DNA from: Leifsonia sp. ku-ls
Lineage (GTDB): Bacteria > Actinomycetota > Actinomycetes > Actinomycetales > Microbacteriaceae
Reading direction: 5' to 3'
Length of the DNA: 64,000 bases
NCBI GenBank assembly: GCA_003367665.1
Contig: QKXI01000005.1
Location: 124,001 to 188,000 of the forward strand
In this document: positions 1 to 7,693 of the stretch, in pieces
Position numbering within the stretch: position 1 is the first letter of the stretch
Layout: every line of letters begins with the position of its first letter
Program-made: the position numbers and the translations under genes
Notes under the pieces: generated by a model
The model's input: only the letters and a program-made list of their open reading frames with translations
The model's database searches: none
Told to the model about the DNA's origin: nothing

Positions 1-1372
1 GCCAGAGCCGCTCGACCGGCACCTGGCCGGCGATCGCGATGGTGGCGGCGTGGACGAGCTCGGCGGTGTCGGGGCCGACGGCGGTGAAGCCGACAATGGT
101 CCCGGCGTCCTCGTCGATCAGCATGCTCACCCGGCCGGTGTAGTCGTCGGCGTGCAGGGCTGCTCCGGCGACCGCGCCGAGGTCGTACTCGACCGGCCGC
201 ACGCGCAGCCCGGCCGCGGTCGCCGTGGCGAGGGTGTGACCCACCGACGCGATCTCCGGGTGCGTGAAGATCACCTGCGGCACGGCGAGGCGGTCGGCGG
301 TCGCCGCGTGACGGCCCCATTGGGTGTCGTCGACCTCGTCGCGGGCAGCGCGGGCCGCGATCACATCGCCCGCCGCCCGAGCCTGATACTTGCCCTGGTG
401 GGTCAGCATGGCGCGGCCGTTCACGTCACCGGCAGCGTAGAGGGTCCCTTCCGCCACCGGCACGCCAGAGTCGTCGACGACGCGCAGCGTCTCGTCCACG
501 TCGAGCCAGCCGCCCGGGACGAGGCCGACGGTCTCCAGGCCGAGGTCGCCGGTGTTCGGGCGGCGGCCGGTCGCGACGAGCACCTCGTCGGCCAGGACGC
601 TGCCGCCGTCGGCAAGCGCGATCCGAACAGTGCCGTCGTCCTCCCTGGCCACCTCCGTGGGCTCCGCGCCGATCAGCAGCCGCACGCCGTCCGCGGCGAG
701 CGCGGCCGCCACCTGCTCGGCCGCGAACGGCTCGACGCGCGGCAGCAGCCCGTCGCGCGCGATGAGGGTCACGGCGGTGCCGAACGCGCTGTAGGCCGTG
801 GCCAGCTCGGCGCCGACGACACCGCCACCGATGATCGCCAGCCGCTCCGGGATGCGCCGGGCCGACACCGCCTCCCGGCTCGTCCAGGGCTTTGCGTCGG
901 CAAGACCCGGGATCGGGGGGAGGGCGGGGCTCGTGCCCGTCGCAACCACCACGGCGTGCCGGGCCTGCAGCGTCGTGGTGGCGCCGTCCGTCCCGGTCAC
1001 CGCCACGGTCCGGTCGCCCGCCAGCCGGCCGTGGCCTCGGACCAGCGCGATGCCGGCGCTGTCGAGCCAGGAGACCTGCCCGTCGTCGTGCCAGTGCGCC
1101 GCGAACCGGTCGCGGCGGCCGAGCACCGCGGCGGTGTCCAGCGTGCCGGTGACCGCGGCGCCCGCGCCGGGGAGGCTGCGGGCGGCGCGGAGCGCGGCGG
1201 CGTCGCGCAGCAGCGCCTTGGTGGGCATGCACGCCCAGTAGGAGCACTCCCCTCCGACCAGCTCGGCCTCCACGATGACGGCGGTCAGGCCGCCCTGCAC
1301 GGCTCGGTCGGCCACGTTCTCGCCGACGGGTCCGGCGCCGATCACGATGACGTCGTACGTGTCGCCGCTCAT
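1..1372 (-). CDS. FAD-dependent pyridine nucleotide-disulfide oxidoreductase, 3' end cut by window
   Basis: This is a flavoprotein disulfide reductase of the lipoamide dehydrogenase/mercuric reductase superfamily. The ATG lies at 1372-1370 and the gene runs leftward off the window at base 1, so an estimated 20-25 C-terminal residues are missing. Seen: an N-terminal FAD motif GAGPVGENVADRA (about residues 12-24), the redox-active pair in CSYWAC (Cys43 and Cys48) followed by MPTKALLR, a second nucleotide-binding motif IIGGGVVGAELATAYSAFG, and the dimerisation-domain motif FTHPEIASVG. The missing end should carry the His-Glu pair needed for electron transfer. The start codon overlaps the stop of the upstream HdeD-like gene as ATGA, so the two are probably translationally coupled. 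Substrate is unknown; many actinobacterial members of this type are annotated only as NAD(P)/FAD-dependent oxidoreductases. Confidence 0.88.
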   Translation of the reverse strand, partial: MSGDTYDVIVIGAGPVGENVADRAVQGGLTAVIVEAELVGGECSYWACMPTKALLRDAAALRAARSLPGAGAAVTGTLDTAAVLGRRDRFAAHWHDDGQVSWLDSAGIALVRGHGRLAGDRTVAVTGTDGATTTLQARHAVVVATGTSPALPPIPGLADAKPWTSREAVSARRIPERLAIIGGGVVGAELATAYSAFGTAVTLIARDGLLPRVEPFAAEQVAAALAADGVRLLIGAEPTEVAREDDGTVRIALADGGSVLADEVLVATGRRPNTGDLGLETVGLVPGGWLDVDETLRVVDDSGVPVAEGTLYAAGDVNGRAMLTHQGKYQARAAGDVIAARAARDEVDDTQWGRHAATADRLAVPQVIFTHPEIASVGHTLATATAAGLRVRPVEYDLGAVAGAALHADDYTGRVSMLIDEDAGTIVGFTAVGPDTAELVHAATIAIAGQVPVERLW

Positions 1373-1935
1373 CGGGAGCCCTCCTTCGCCGCACGCCCGA
1401 GGCGGATGGCCGAGACGAGGAAGAAGACGCCGCCGAGCGTGGCGTAGCCCGCGACCCCGACGATCGACGCGGAGGCGCCGGCCGGCTGGAGCGCGAAGCC
1501 GGCGCCGGCGAGCACGGAGATGCCGCCGCTCAGGATCATCGGCCACTGCCCGCCGAGCGAGCGCCGCGAGAGGCCGACGATCAGCTGGACGACGCCAGCG
1601 GTGATCGCCCACAGCCCCCAGACCAGGAGCACCGCCGAGCGGCCGGAGGCCGCCGCGAAGGCGAGCCCGACGGCCGCGAGGACGCTCAGCGCCATGTTCA
1701 CGTACAGCAGCCCCGCCGAGCGGGTGCCGCGCGCCGCCCGGTGGTCGATCACGGCGGCGACGACGTCGAAGACCGGGTAGATCACGAGCAGCGTCGCGGT
1801 GAGCGGCGTGACGGACGCGGCGGTGAGGGCGACGAGGATCGCCCAGGCGATCGCGAAGCCGAAGCGGACGAAGTAGAGGGTGCGCAGCGTCGACGCGATC
1901 GTCGCGGGCCGTGCATCCGGGGTGGTCGTGGTCAT
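1369..1935 (-). CDS. HdeD/DUF308-like integral membrane protein
   Basis: A 188-residue hydrophobic protein with about six membrane-spanning stretches separated by short loops, the length and pattern of the HdeD/DUF308 family. A short hydrophilic N-terminus (MTTTTPDARP) precedes the first helix. HdeD in enterobacteria is linked to acid stress, but actinobacterial relatives have no established role. The chosen ATG at 1935 follows only a weak ribosome site, and longer upstream starts would run into the operator and the divergent TetR gene. It is first in a two-gene unit with the disulfide reductase (ATGA overlap), transcribed from the palindrome-bearing intergenic region shared with the TetR regulator. 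Confidence 0.75.
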   Translation of the reverse strand: MTTTTPDARPATIASTLRTLYFVRFGFAIAWAILVALTAASVTPLTATLLVIYPVFDVVAAVIDHRAARGTRSAGLLYVNMALSVLAAVGLAFAAASGRSAVLLVWGLWAITAGVVQLIVGLSRRSLGGQWPMILSGGISVLAGAGFALQPAGASASIVGVAGYATLGGVFFLVSAIRLGRAAKEGSR

Positions 1936-1958
1936 GGAGGTCCGTTCTCTGAAGTGAT

Positions 1959-1992
1959 TTCTATGTAGAATGACTAGTAACTCTACATAGAG
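1959..1992. promoter_or_regulatory. Double palindromic operator between HdeD-like operon and tetR-type gene
   Basis: Two copies of a 12-bp dyad lie 22 bp apart centre to centre: TTCTATGTAGAA (1959-1970, perfect 5-bp arms) and CTCTACATAGAG (1981-1992, perfect 5-bp arms). The inner nine bases are also inverted repeats of one another (1961-1969 and 1982-1990). Two dyads two helical turns apart in a divergent TetR intergenic region fit binding of two dimers on one DNA face. That the adjacent TetR protein binds here is an inference. Confidence 0.72.
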
Positions 1993-2046
1993 CCACACCA
2001 TAGCCACAGACCGGCCGCCGAAGCAAGCGGCCCCCGGGGAGCACTT

Positions 2047-2619
2047 ATGATCGGGAGCGTGAAGACGTCGATGCGAGACCAGTTGGTCGACGCCGCGACG
2101 GAACTGTTCTACGCCGAGGGACTCCGCGCGGTCAGCGTCGACAAGGTCATCGAGCGCGCCGGCACCACCAAGGTCACCTTCTACCGGCACTTCAAGAGCA
2201 AGGACGACCTCGTCGTCGCCCACCTCGAGCTCCGCGCTCAGCAGGAGCGGGAGGGCATCCTCGGCGCGATCGCGGCCGCCGAAGGCGACCCCGACCGGGT
2301 GTTCCAGCTGATCGCCGCCCAGCTCGGCGAGTTCGCCTGCCTGCAGGGCTTCCGCGGCTGCCCGTTCATCAACGCCGCCGCCGAATACCCGGAGGCCTCC
2401 AGCCCGGTGCGCCTCACGGTCGACGCCCACCGCGCCTGGTGCAAGGCGACGTTCGAGCAGATCGTCGGCCCACTCGGCCTGCCCGACGCGCACGCGGTCG
2501 CGGACGACCTGATGCTGATCCGCGACGGCGCGATGGTCGCCGGATACCTGGACGCGGCGGACGCCCTCGCCGCATCCTTCCTGCGCAGCGCGCGCGCCTT
2601 GACCGGCAGCCGCCCCTGA
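2047..2619 (+). CDS. TetR/AcrR family transcriptional regulator
   Basis: A 190-residue one-component repressor. The N-terminal helix-turn-helix is plain: LVDAATELFYAEGLRAVSVD, then KVIERAGTTKVTFYRHFKSK with the TetR hallmark FYRHFKSKDDL near residues 40-50. The C-terminal ligand-binding part contains ACLQGFRGCPFINAA, a phrase common in a TetR subgroup of actinobacteria and proteobacteria. It is divergent from the HdeD-like/disulfide reductase pair with a double palindrome between, so it probably represses that operon and itself. The ATG at 2047 is used; an in-frame GTG at 2059 is an alternative. The inducer is unknown. Confidence 0.88.
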   Translation: MIGSVKTSMRDQLVDAATELFYAEGLRAVSVDKVIERAGTTKVTFYRHFKSKDDLVVAHLELRAQQEREGILGAIAAAEGDPDRVFQLIAAQLGEFACLQGFRGCPFINAAAEYPEASSPVRLTVDAHRAWCKATFEQIVGPLGLPDAHAVADDLMLIRDGAMVAGYLDAADALAASFLRSARALTGSRP

Positions 2620-2654
2620 CCGGCCGGCACTGAGCCGCCGGCACCGAACCGCAG

Positions 2655-3116
2655 CTACCCGCCCGCCGGGGACACCGGACGCGCGAAGAACACGCGCGCG
2701 AACCCGTCCTGAACCGCCCGCCCGGTCTCGGTGAAGCCACGGCGCGGGTAGTACGCGAAGTTCTCGTGCATCCTCTCGTTCGTGTACAGCCGGAGCTCGG
2801 GGACACCGGCGGCGCGCGCCTGCGCGTCGGCGGCCTCCAACAGCAGGGCGCCGACACCGCTCCCCCGCGCCTCCGATGCCACCGCGAGGTTCTCCACCAG
2901 CACGTGGTCCTCGCGCACGGAGGAGACCAGGAGGCCGACAACCCGGCCGCGGCGCGCCACCACGGCCCGCCCCTCGGCGATCACCCTGGCGTAGTCCACC
3001 AGCAAGGGCGCGGGCGGCCGGCCGATGCGGGCGACGTACGGCTCGTAGGCCTCGCGCACCAGCGCCTCGACGGCCGGCAGATCGGCCTCGCGGGCCGCCC
3101 CGAGCTCGACGTCCAT
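2655..3116 (-). CDS. GNAT family N-acetyltransferase
   Basis: A 153-residue single-domain GNAT acetyltransferase. The acetyl-CoA pyrophosphate-binding motif A appears as VASEARGSGVGALLLEAA in the middle of the protein, preceded by the beta-4 stretch VENLAV and followed by a C-terminal NFAYYPRRGF motif typical of beta-6/alpha-4. The domain fills the whole protein, so no extra targeting part is present. It is convergent with the TetR gene with only 35 bases between stops. Substrate (amino group of a small molecule or protein) cannot be told from sequence. Confidence 0.85.
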   Translation of the reverse strand: MDVELGAAREADLPAVEALVREAYEPYVARIGRPPAPLLVDYARVIAEGRAVVARRGRVVGLLVSSVREDHVLVENLAVASEARGSGVGALLLEAADAQARAAGVPELRLYTNERMHENFAYYPRRGFTETGRAVQDGFARVFFARPVSPAGG

Positions 3117-3204
3117 CGACTCAGTCTAGGCAGCCGGATCCGGCCACACGGCCCGCCCATTGTCAAGCGGGTACGGCCCCCGCGTGGAGGAGGAGGCTGG
3201 GAGC

Positions 3205-3351
3205 ATGGATGTCCCCGTCTTCGTCGTCGTGGCCCCGCACGAGATCACCCCCTCCGTGCTCGGTGTGTACTTCGAGTTGTCCGAGGCGGAGGCGGCGTCG
3301 AAGGCAGCCGACGTCTTCACCGTGGTGGACCACTCCCTGTTGCGCGCCTGA
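3205..3351 (+). CDS. Small hypothetical protein (48 residues)
   Basis: A short open frame starting at ATG 3205, preceded by a strong purine-rich ribosome site (GGAGGAGGAGG, 3186-3196) about eight bases upstream. The product MDVPVFVVVAPHEITPSVL then continues acidic and ends VVDHSLLRA. It has no membrane helix, signal or recognised motif. The good ribosome site and its place just ahead of another small gene argue for a real gene. No function is proposed. Confidence 0.45.
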   Translation: MDVPVFVVVAPHEITPSVLGVYFELSEAEAASKAADVFTVVDHSLLRA

Positions 3352-3479
3352 CAATCTTCGCAGACCCGTAGCGTCTACCCCTCGAATGGGTCACACTGGG
3401 GAGACGCCCTCCGGTAGACGTGAGCCTCGGCTGGCATCCGACTCTTTGCCCCCTTCCGGAACGACAGGAGGGAACCATC

Positions 3480-3800
3480 ATGGGCTTTCTCAGCTACGAG
3501 AACCACACCTTCGAGATCGACGACCGCACGCTCGCGCACCTGCACGTCGTGATCGTCAACAAGCTCCGCCACGGACAGAGCTTCGCGATGTCCTGGCGCA
3601 ACCCGCAGACCTCGGGAGGCGGTCGGACCAGCGTCTGGATCCATCCCGCGAGCAACGTCCTGTTCCACTTCGACGGATCCCGCGCCCCCGCGCTGAACCG
3701 CGACTGGCTCGCCGACCTCGCAGCCTCCGCGGACAGTTCGCGTGGGCTGGTCGTCGAGCCGGAGGAGCAGGTGGCGGCTCCGGCGCACGCGCTGGTCTAG
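3480..3800 (+). CDS. DUF7882-type small protein (often misannotated as ATP-dependent DNA ligase)
   Basis: A 106-residue protein of a type I recognise as widespread in Microbacteriaceae. Family-like phrases are LAHLHVVIVNKLRHGQSFAMSW, the GGGRTSVWIHPASNVLFHF core and a C-terminal APALNRDWLADLAASA helix. Databases often carry the name ATP-dependent DNA ligase for such proteins, yet there is no KxDG nucleotidyltransfer motif and the length is far too short for a ligase. The ATG at 3480 follows an AGGAGGG site; an upstream in-frame start would add 20 low-complexity residues and is less likely. An imperfectly placed 7-bp inverted repeat (3373-3379, 3413-3419) lies upstream. Molecular role is unknown. 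Confidence 0.72.
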   Translation: MGFLSYENHTFEIDDRTLAHLHVVIVNKLRHGQSFAMSWRNPQTSGGGRTSVWIHPASNVLFHFDGSRAPALNRDWLADLAASADSSRGLVVEPEEQVAAPAHALV

Positions 3801-3842
3801 CCTCCCTGGGTCCTAGGCTGGAGGGACCCGGAAGGAGACCCC

Positions 3843-4154
3843 ATGCACGCGGCACTCGAGTACACCTACGGCGACGACTACCTGGAGGCGCGCGAGGCGC
3901 ACCGGTCCGCCCACCTGACCGCCGCGTGGGCCGCGGTCGAGCGCGGCGAGCTGCTGCTCGGGGGCGCGGTGGGCGAAGGACCGTACAGTGGCCTGCTCAT
4001 CTTCCAGGGCGAGCACCCGGTGGAGCTCGCGGAGCGGTTCGCCGAGGCGGACCCGTACGTGGTCAACGGCGTCGTGCGCTCGTGGACAGCGCGCCCGTGG
4101 ACGACGGTGATCGGCGCGGACGCGGCGACGCCCGTCCACCCGGCGGACGTCTAG
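3843..4154 (+). CDS. YciI-like family protein
   Basis: A 103-residue protein of the YciI/dimeric alpha-beta barrel type. Seen: REAHRSAHLTAAWAAVERGE, the usual R-xx-H-xx-H start helix, a central LLLGGAVGEGPYSGLLIFQG strand-loop, and a C-terminal FAEADPYVVNGVVRSWTARPW, which matches the DP(Y/F) motif of the family. YciI proteins are small soluble enzymes or binding proteins of mostly unknown substrate, and the conserved His is usually considered catalytic. RBS GGAAGGAG lies just upstream. It stands between DUF7882 and a small membrane protein, all on the same strand, but with separate gaps that allow independent transcripts. Confidence 0.8.
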   Translation: MHAALEYTYGDDYLEAREAHRSAHLTAAWAAVERGELLLGGAVGEGPYSGLLIFQGEHPVELAERFAEADPYVVNGVVRSWTARPWTTVIGADAATPVHPADV

Positions 4155-4245
4155 GCCAGGGCGGGTCGGATCGGCTGTTCCGCTCGGCGCCGGGACGGAG
4201 CAGAATGACCTCGATCCCGAGCCGTCCGAGCCGAAGGAGCACCGA

Positions 4246-4671
4246 ATGTCCGCAGCAGCCGCCCCCGCGGGCTCTGCCGAGAGCCTCCGCCGTCGCTCCC
4301 GCGAGGCGCTCACCGCGCTGGCCGTCCAGTTCCTGCTGGGCATGGCCGCCAACCTCATCGGCGAGCCGGAGGGCGGGCTCGCCGTGGCGGTGGACTGGGT
4401 CGTCGTAATCCTGCACGTCCTGATCGCCATCGGCCTGGTCGTGATCGCGGTGCGGCTGCTGCTCGCGGCGCGACGGGCCCAGCTGGGCCAGCGGCTCGCG
4501 CTCTGGGGCCTCGTGGTGATCGTGGTCACCTTCCTCGCCGGAGTCGCGACCATGGCCACGGGCAGCGACTGGGCGTCCTACCTCATGGCGACCGGTTTCC
4601 TTGCCGCCGCCGCCCTGTACGGCGGCACGTTCTTCGCGTCGTACCGGATGGGGAGCGTGGCAGGGGCCTGA
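4246..4671 (+). CDS. Small four-helix membrane protein, unknown function
   Basis: A 141-residue protein with four predicted membrane helices after a charged N-terminal segment (ESLRRRSREA). Hydrophobic stretches are near residues 25-40, 46-70, 84-104 and 112-134. A good AAGGAG ribosome site precedes the ATG. No named domain is recognised. It is the last of a run of plus-strand small genes and ends inside an inverted repeat shared with the convergent acetyltransferase gene. Confidence 0.7.
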   Translation: MSAAAAPAGSAESLRRRSREALTALAVQFLLGMAANLIGEPEGGLAVAVDWVVVILHVLIAIGLVVIAVRLLLAARRAQLGQRLALWGLVVIVVTFLAGVATMATGSDWASYLMATGFLAAAALYGGTFFASYRMGSVAGA

Positions 4672-4699
4672 CGGCGGACCGCGGAGGCGGCCGCGTCAG
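4668..4699. terminator. Shared stem-loop between convergent genes
   Basis: Inverted repeat CTGACG(G)CGG (4668-4677) against CCGCGTCAG (4691-4699), one bulged base. Both stop codons (TGA at 4669-4671, and the reverse-strand TGA at 4696-4698) are within the arms. The GC-rich stem at a convergent end suggests bidirectional termination; no T-tract is seen. Confidence 0.45.
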
Positions 4700-5262
4700 C
4701 CCAACTCCCGCCGCACGACCCAGCGCACCCGCCCGCCGGAGTGCGCGTCCGTGGCCGTCAGCCGGGTGAAGCCGTGCTTCTCGAACAGCTCGACCGTCCC
4801 GACGTAGCCGCTGATCGCGTCCACGCGCTCGCCTCCCGTCTCCACCGGGTACCCCTCGACCAGCGCGGCGCCGCTCGCGCGCGCGTGCTCGACGGCACCG
4901 TCGAGCAGGTCGTGCATCAGGCCACGCCTGCGGAAGCCTCCGCGCACCACGAAGCACACGATCGACCACGGGTCGCGCTCCTCGTCGAGGTGCGGGATGG
5001 TGCGGGAGTTCAGCAGCCTCCGGTAGGTCGACTTCGGTGCGACGCTGCACCAGCCGGCGGGCTCGCCGTCCAGGTAAGCGAGCACACCGGGGCCCGGCGA
5101 GGTCTCGCACTCGTGCTCCATGTAGGCGATGCGCCCGGGCATGTCCAGGCGCGCATCCCGGTACGACATGCAGACACAGCCACCGCCGCCGGGCTTGCGC
5201 GGCACCATGAACGTGGCGAAGTCGTCCCAGCGCCCCCTCGCCGGCAGAATCTCGATCGCCAT
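4696..5262 (-). CDS. GNAT family N-acetyltransferase
   Basis: A 188-residue acetyltransferase. The acetyl-CoA motif reads VVRGGFRRRGLMHDLLDGAVEH, an R-x-x-G-x variant with Leu-Met in place of the second Gly, in the middle of the protein. The N-terminal part has a Cys-containing CVCMSYRDARL segment and EPAGWCSVAPK, typical of a branch of actinobacterial GNATs with an extended N-terminus. The end VELFEKHGFTRL matches the usual terminal strand-helix. The substrate is unknown. It faces the plus-strand small-gene run and lies just after the MarR regulator on the same strand (46 bases apart), without clear functional linkage. Confidence 0.82.
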   Translation of the reverse strand: MAIEILPARGRWDDFATFMVPRKPGGGGCVCMSYRDARLDMPGRIAYMEHECETSPGPGVLAYLDGEPAGWCSVAPKSTYRRLLNSRTIPHLDEERDPWSIVCFVVRGGFRRRGLMHDLLDGAVEHARASGAALVEGYPVETGGERVDAISGYVGTVELFEKHGFTRLTATDAHSGGRVRWVVRRELG

Positions 5263-5308
5263 ACCGGGAGCCTAACGGGATGCTCCCCGTCGGGTGGCCG
5301 ACCAGCCG

Positions 5309-5719
5309 CTACTCCGCCGTGAGGATGCCGAGGGCCTCCCACAGGGCGGCCCTCCGCCCCTCGTCGAGCGGCGCGAACAGGTCGTCCAGCACGCCGGCGG
5401 CCACCGCGTGGCCCTCCTCCAGCGCCGCGCGGCCTGCATCGGTCAGCTCGTGGTCGATGCGGCGGCCGCGGCCGGCCGTCCGCACGATGAGGCCGCGTTC
5501 GGCGAGACGGTTCGCGAGGGTGCCGAACGCCTGGTCGCTCTGGAAGGTGGCGACCGCGAGGTCGTGGCCCGACGCCCCCGGCATGCGGGCGATGGCACGG
5601 AGCGCGTCCCACTGCACCAGGCTGACCCCGACCGGACGGAGCGCGGCGTCCATGGTGCGGTGATTGCGGTACTGCGCGCGCTTGATCGCGAGGCCGAGTG
5701 CTTCCAGACCCACCGTCAT
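5309..5719 (-). CDS. MarR family transcriptional regulator
   Basis: A 136-residue winged-helix regulator of the MarR family. The recognition helix region is ATFQSDQAFGTLANRLAERG, followed by the wing LIVRTAGRGRRIDHELTDAG, where the D-x-R and TDAG pattern is diagnostic. N-terminal and C-terminal helices form the dimer interface. It is divergent from an alpha/beta hydrolase gene, with palindromic sequences in the 50-base gap, so it likely represses both genes and responds to a small aromatic or oxidant ligand, as is usual for this family. Confidence 0.88.
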   Translation of the reverse strand: MTVGLEALGLAIKRAQYRNHRTMDAALRPVGVSLVQWDALRAIARMPGASGHDLAVATFQSDQAFGTLANRLAERGLIVRTAGRGRRIDHELTDAGRAALEEGHAVAAGVLDDLFAPLDEGRRAALWEALGILTAE

Positions 5720-5725
5720 GGTGCT

Positions 5726-5757
5726 ACTGTATCAACAGTCGTAGCTAAACATGTTTA
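5726..5757. promoter_or_regulatory. Palindromes in the MarR/hydrolase divergent promoter
   Basis: A perfect 12-bp palindrome TAAACATGTTTA sits at 5746-5757, and a second dyad ACTGT-ATCA-ACAGT at 5726-5739. Both lie in the AT-rich gap between the divergent starts (5719 and 5771) and stand out from the GC-rich surroundings. They are good candidates for the MarR operator overlapping the two promoters. Confidence 0.62.
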
Positions 5758-5770
5758 TACAGAAGTCACC

Positions 5771-6553
5771 ATGAGCATCCGCATCCCCGCCGACCTGCCC
5801 GAAATCCAGGCGGGCGACCCCGCCGCCCGCACCGCCCTCGTCCTGCACGGCGGCGGCGGACCGCGCACGGTCGCGCCGATCGTCGCCCACCTCGGCGCGA
5901 CCGTGCACGCCGTCGCGCCCACGCACCCCGGCTGGGAGGGCACAGAACGACCCGACGCCATCGGCTCCATCGCCGACCTCGCCGCCGGCTACCTCGACCG
6001 CCTGCGCGACCGCGGCGAGCAAGGGGTCGTGCTGATCGGCTCGTCGATCGGCGGCTGGATCGCCCTGGAGATGGCGGTGCAGGCGGCCGCCCACGAGCGG
6101 TACTCGGGCGTGGTGGGGGCCGTGGTCATTCTCGACGGCGTCGGCGTGGTCGTGGAGGGCGAGACGGTGGCCGACTTCTTTGCCCTGGACGCCCGCGGGC
6201 TCGCAGAACTCGCCTGGCACGACCCGGAGCGCGGGTACATCGACCCGGCGGGGCTGACCGACGAGCAGCGGGCGGTCCAGCAGGGCAACGGGCGCACCAT
6301 GGCCGTGATCGCCGGGCCGGGGATGAGCGACCCGGGTCTCCTCGACCGGCTCGGCGCGGTGGCGGCGCCGACGGCCGTCGTCTGGGGCGAGAGCGACCGC
6401 ATCGTCACCCCCGGGTACGGGCGCGCTCTCGCCCGGGCGATTCCCGGGGCCCGCTTCACCGAGATCCCGCGCGCCGGGCACCTCCCGCAGCTGGAGAACC
6501 CCGAGGAGACCTGGAAGGCGATCGACGCGTTCCTGGCCGAAGCGAACGCCTAG
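5771..6553 (+). CDS. Alpha/beta hydrolase
   Basis: A 260-residue alpha/beta-hydrolase-fold protein. The oxyanion-hole stretch is LVLHGGGGPR near the N-terminus, the nucleophile elbow is LIGSSIGGWIA (G-x-S-x-G), the acid is in VVWGESDRIV, and the catalytic His is in RAGHLPQLENPEE near the C-terminus. There is no signal peptide, so it is cytosolic. It may be an esterase, lactonase or C-C hydrolase. It is divergent from a MarR regulator with palindromes between, suggesting induction by its substrate or a related xenobiotic. It ends in a 4-base overlap with the convergent glycerate kinase stop. Confidence 0.85.
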   Translation: MSIRIPADLPEIQAGDPAARTALVLHGGGGPRTVAPIVAHLGATVHAVAPTHPGWEGTERPDAIGSIADLAAGYLDRLRDRGEQGVVLIGSSIGGWIALEMAVQAAAHERYSGVVGAVVILDGVGVVVEGETVADFFALDARGLAELAWHDPERGYIDPAGLTDEQRAVQQGNGRTMAVIAGPGMSDPGLLDRLGAVAAPTAVVWGESDRIVTPGYGRALARAIPGARFTEIPRAGHLPQLENPEETWKAIDAFLAEANA

Positions 6554-7650
6554 CCGTTCCGCTTCGCCAGGGCGCGCCCCGCGGCGTGCGCCCAGCGCAG
6601 CGGGTCCGCCATCGCCGCCTCCGCCCCACCCGCAAGCTCGGTGAGCGAGATCGCGTCCGCGAACCCGGTGGCCGGCGCGGCGATCGAGCCGGCCGCCAGC
6701 AGCACCGGCACACCGGATGCCTCGGCCAATCCGGCGACATAGGAGGGGACCTTGCCGGACGCCGACTGCCGGTCGAAGCGTCCCTCGCCGGTGATCACGA
6801 CATCGGCCGCCGCGATCGTGCCGGGCAGTCCGATGGCGTCGCCGACCGCGCCGGCCCCCGGCGCCATCTCCGCGCCCCAGACCATCAGCCCGAACCCGGT
6901 GCCGCCCGCGGCGCCGCCCCCTGGCGTGTCCACCTCCACCGTCGCGCCCGCCTCGCGCAGCACCCGCGCGAAGCGGCGGAGGCCCGCCTCCAGCATCGGC
7001 AGCTCGTCGTCGGCCGCGCCCTTCTGCCGGCCGAACACCGCAGCCGCGCCCGCGGGGCCGAGCAGCGGACTCGTGACGTCGCCGAGGATGCGCGCGCCGC
7101 CCGGCGGAAGCGGGGCGAGCCCGGACAGGTCGGCCTCCGCGACGACCCCGAGCCCGCGGTTCCCGCGCGGGATCCCGTGTCCGTCCGCGTCGAGGAAGCG
7201 CGCGCCGAGCGCGGTCAGCGCTCCCGCGCCGCCGTCCGTCGAGGCGCTGCCGCCGATCGCCAGCAGCAGCGTGGACGCTCCGGCGGCGAGGGCGGTCGCG
7301 ATCGCCTCGCCGAAGCCGACGGTGTGCGCGTCGAACGGCGCCAGCCGGCGCATCCGGCCGATCCCGCTGACGTCGGCGAGCTCCACCAGGGCCGTGCCGT
7401 CCGGAAGCATCAGCCAGCCCGCGTCCACGGGTGCGTCGTCCGGGCCGGTCGCCCGGAGGGGGTTCCGCACCGCGCCCGGGATCGCCGCGGCGAACGCGTC
7501 CAGCGTGCCCTCTCCCCCGTCCGCCATCGGCGCGAGCACGACGCGGTCGCCCGGGCGCTCCGCCCGCCAGCCGTCGGCCAGAGCGGACGCCACGTCGGCG
7601 GCGGAGGCGGAGCCCTTGAACGAGTCGGGCGCGACGACGATGACGCTCAC
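6550..7650 (-). CDS. Glycerate kinase (type I family)
   Basis: A 366-residue glycerate kinase of the GarK/GlxK family, which phosphorylates glycerate to 2- or 3-phosphoglycerate with ATP. Diagnostic phrases are VAPDSFKGS at the very N-terminus, APMADGGEGTLDAF, LLLAIGGSASTDGGAGAL, DVTSPLLGP and ADVVITGEGRFDRQSASGKVP. The start is GTG at 7650, directly before SVIVVAPDSFKG; longer frames upstream lack similarity. It follows the TIM-barrel isomerase gene by 43 bases on the same strand and is the last gene of the predicted catabolic operon (dehydrogenase, DUF993, isomerase, glycerate kinase). This suggests that a glycerate-type C3 product enters lower glycolysis here. The stop overlaps the convergent hydrolase stop. 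Confidence 0.92.
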   Translation of the reverse strand: MSVIVVAPDSFKGSASAADVASALADGWRAERPGDRVVLAPMADGGEGTLDAFAAAIPGAVRNPLRATGPDDAPVDAGWLMLPDGTALVELADVSGIGRMRRLAPFDAHTVGFGEAIATALAAGASTLLLAIGGSASTDGGAGALTALGARFLDADGHGIPRGNRGLGVVAEADLSGLAPLPPGGARILGDVTSPLLGPAGAAAVFGRQKGAADDELPMLEAGLRRFARVLREAGATVEVDTPGGGAAGGTGFGLMVWGAEMAPGAGAVGDAIGLPGTIAAADVVITGEGRFDRQSASGKVPSYVAGLAEASGVPVLLAAGSIAAPATGFADAISLTELAGGAEAAMADPLRWAHAAGRALAKRNG

Positions 7651-7693
7651 GCTGCCAGCCTGGCACGCGCGGACCGCGTCGCTGGATCTTGGG

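Noticed and set aside
3480-3800. ATP-dependent DNA ligase name for the small protein
   Set aside because: Similar proteins carry this name in databases, but no KxDG or other nucleotidyltransferase motif exists and 106 residues cannot form the domain.
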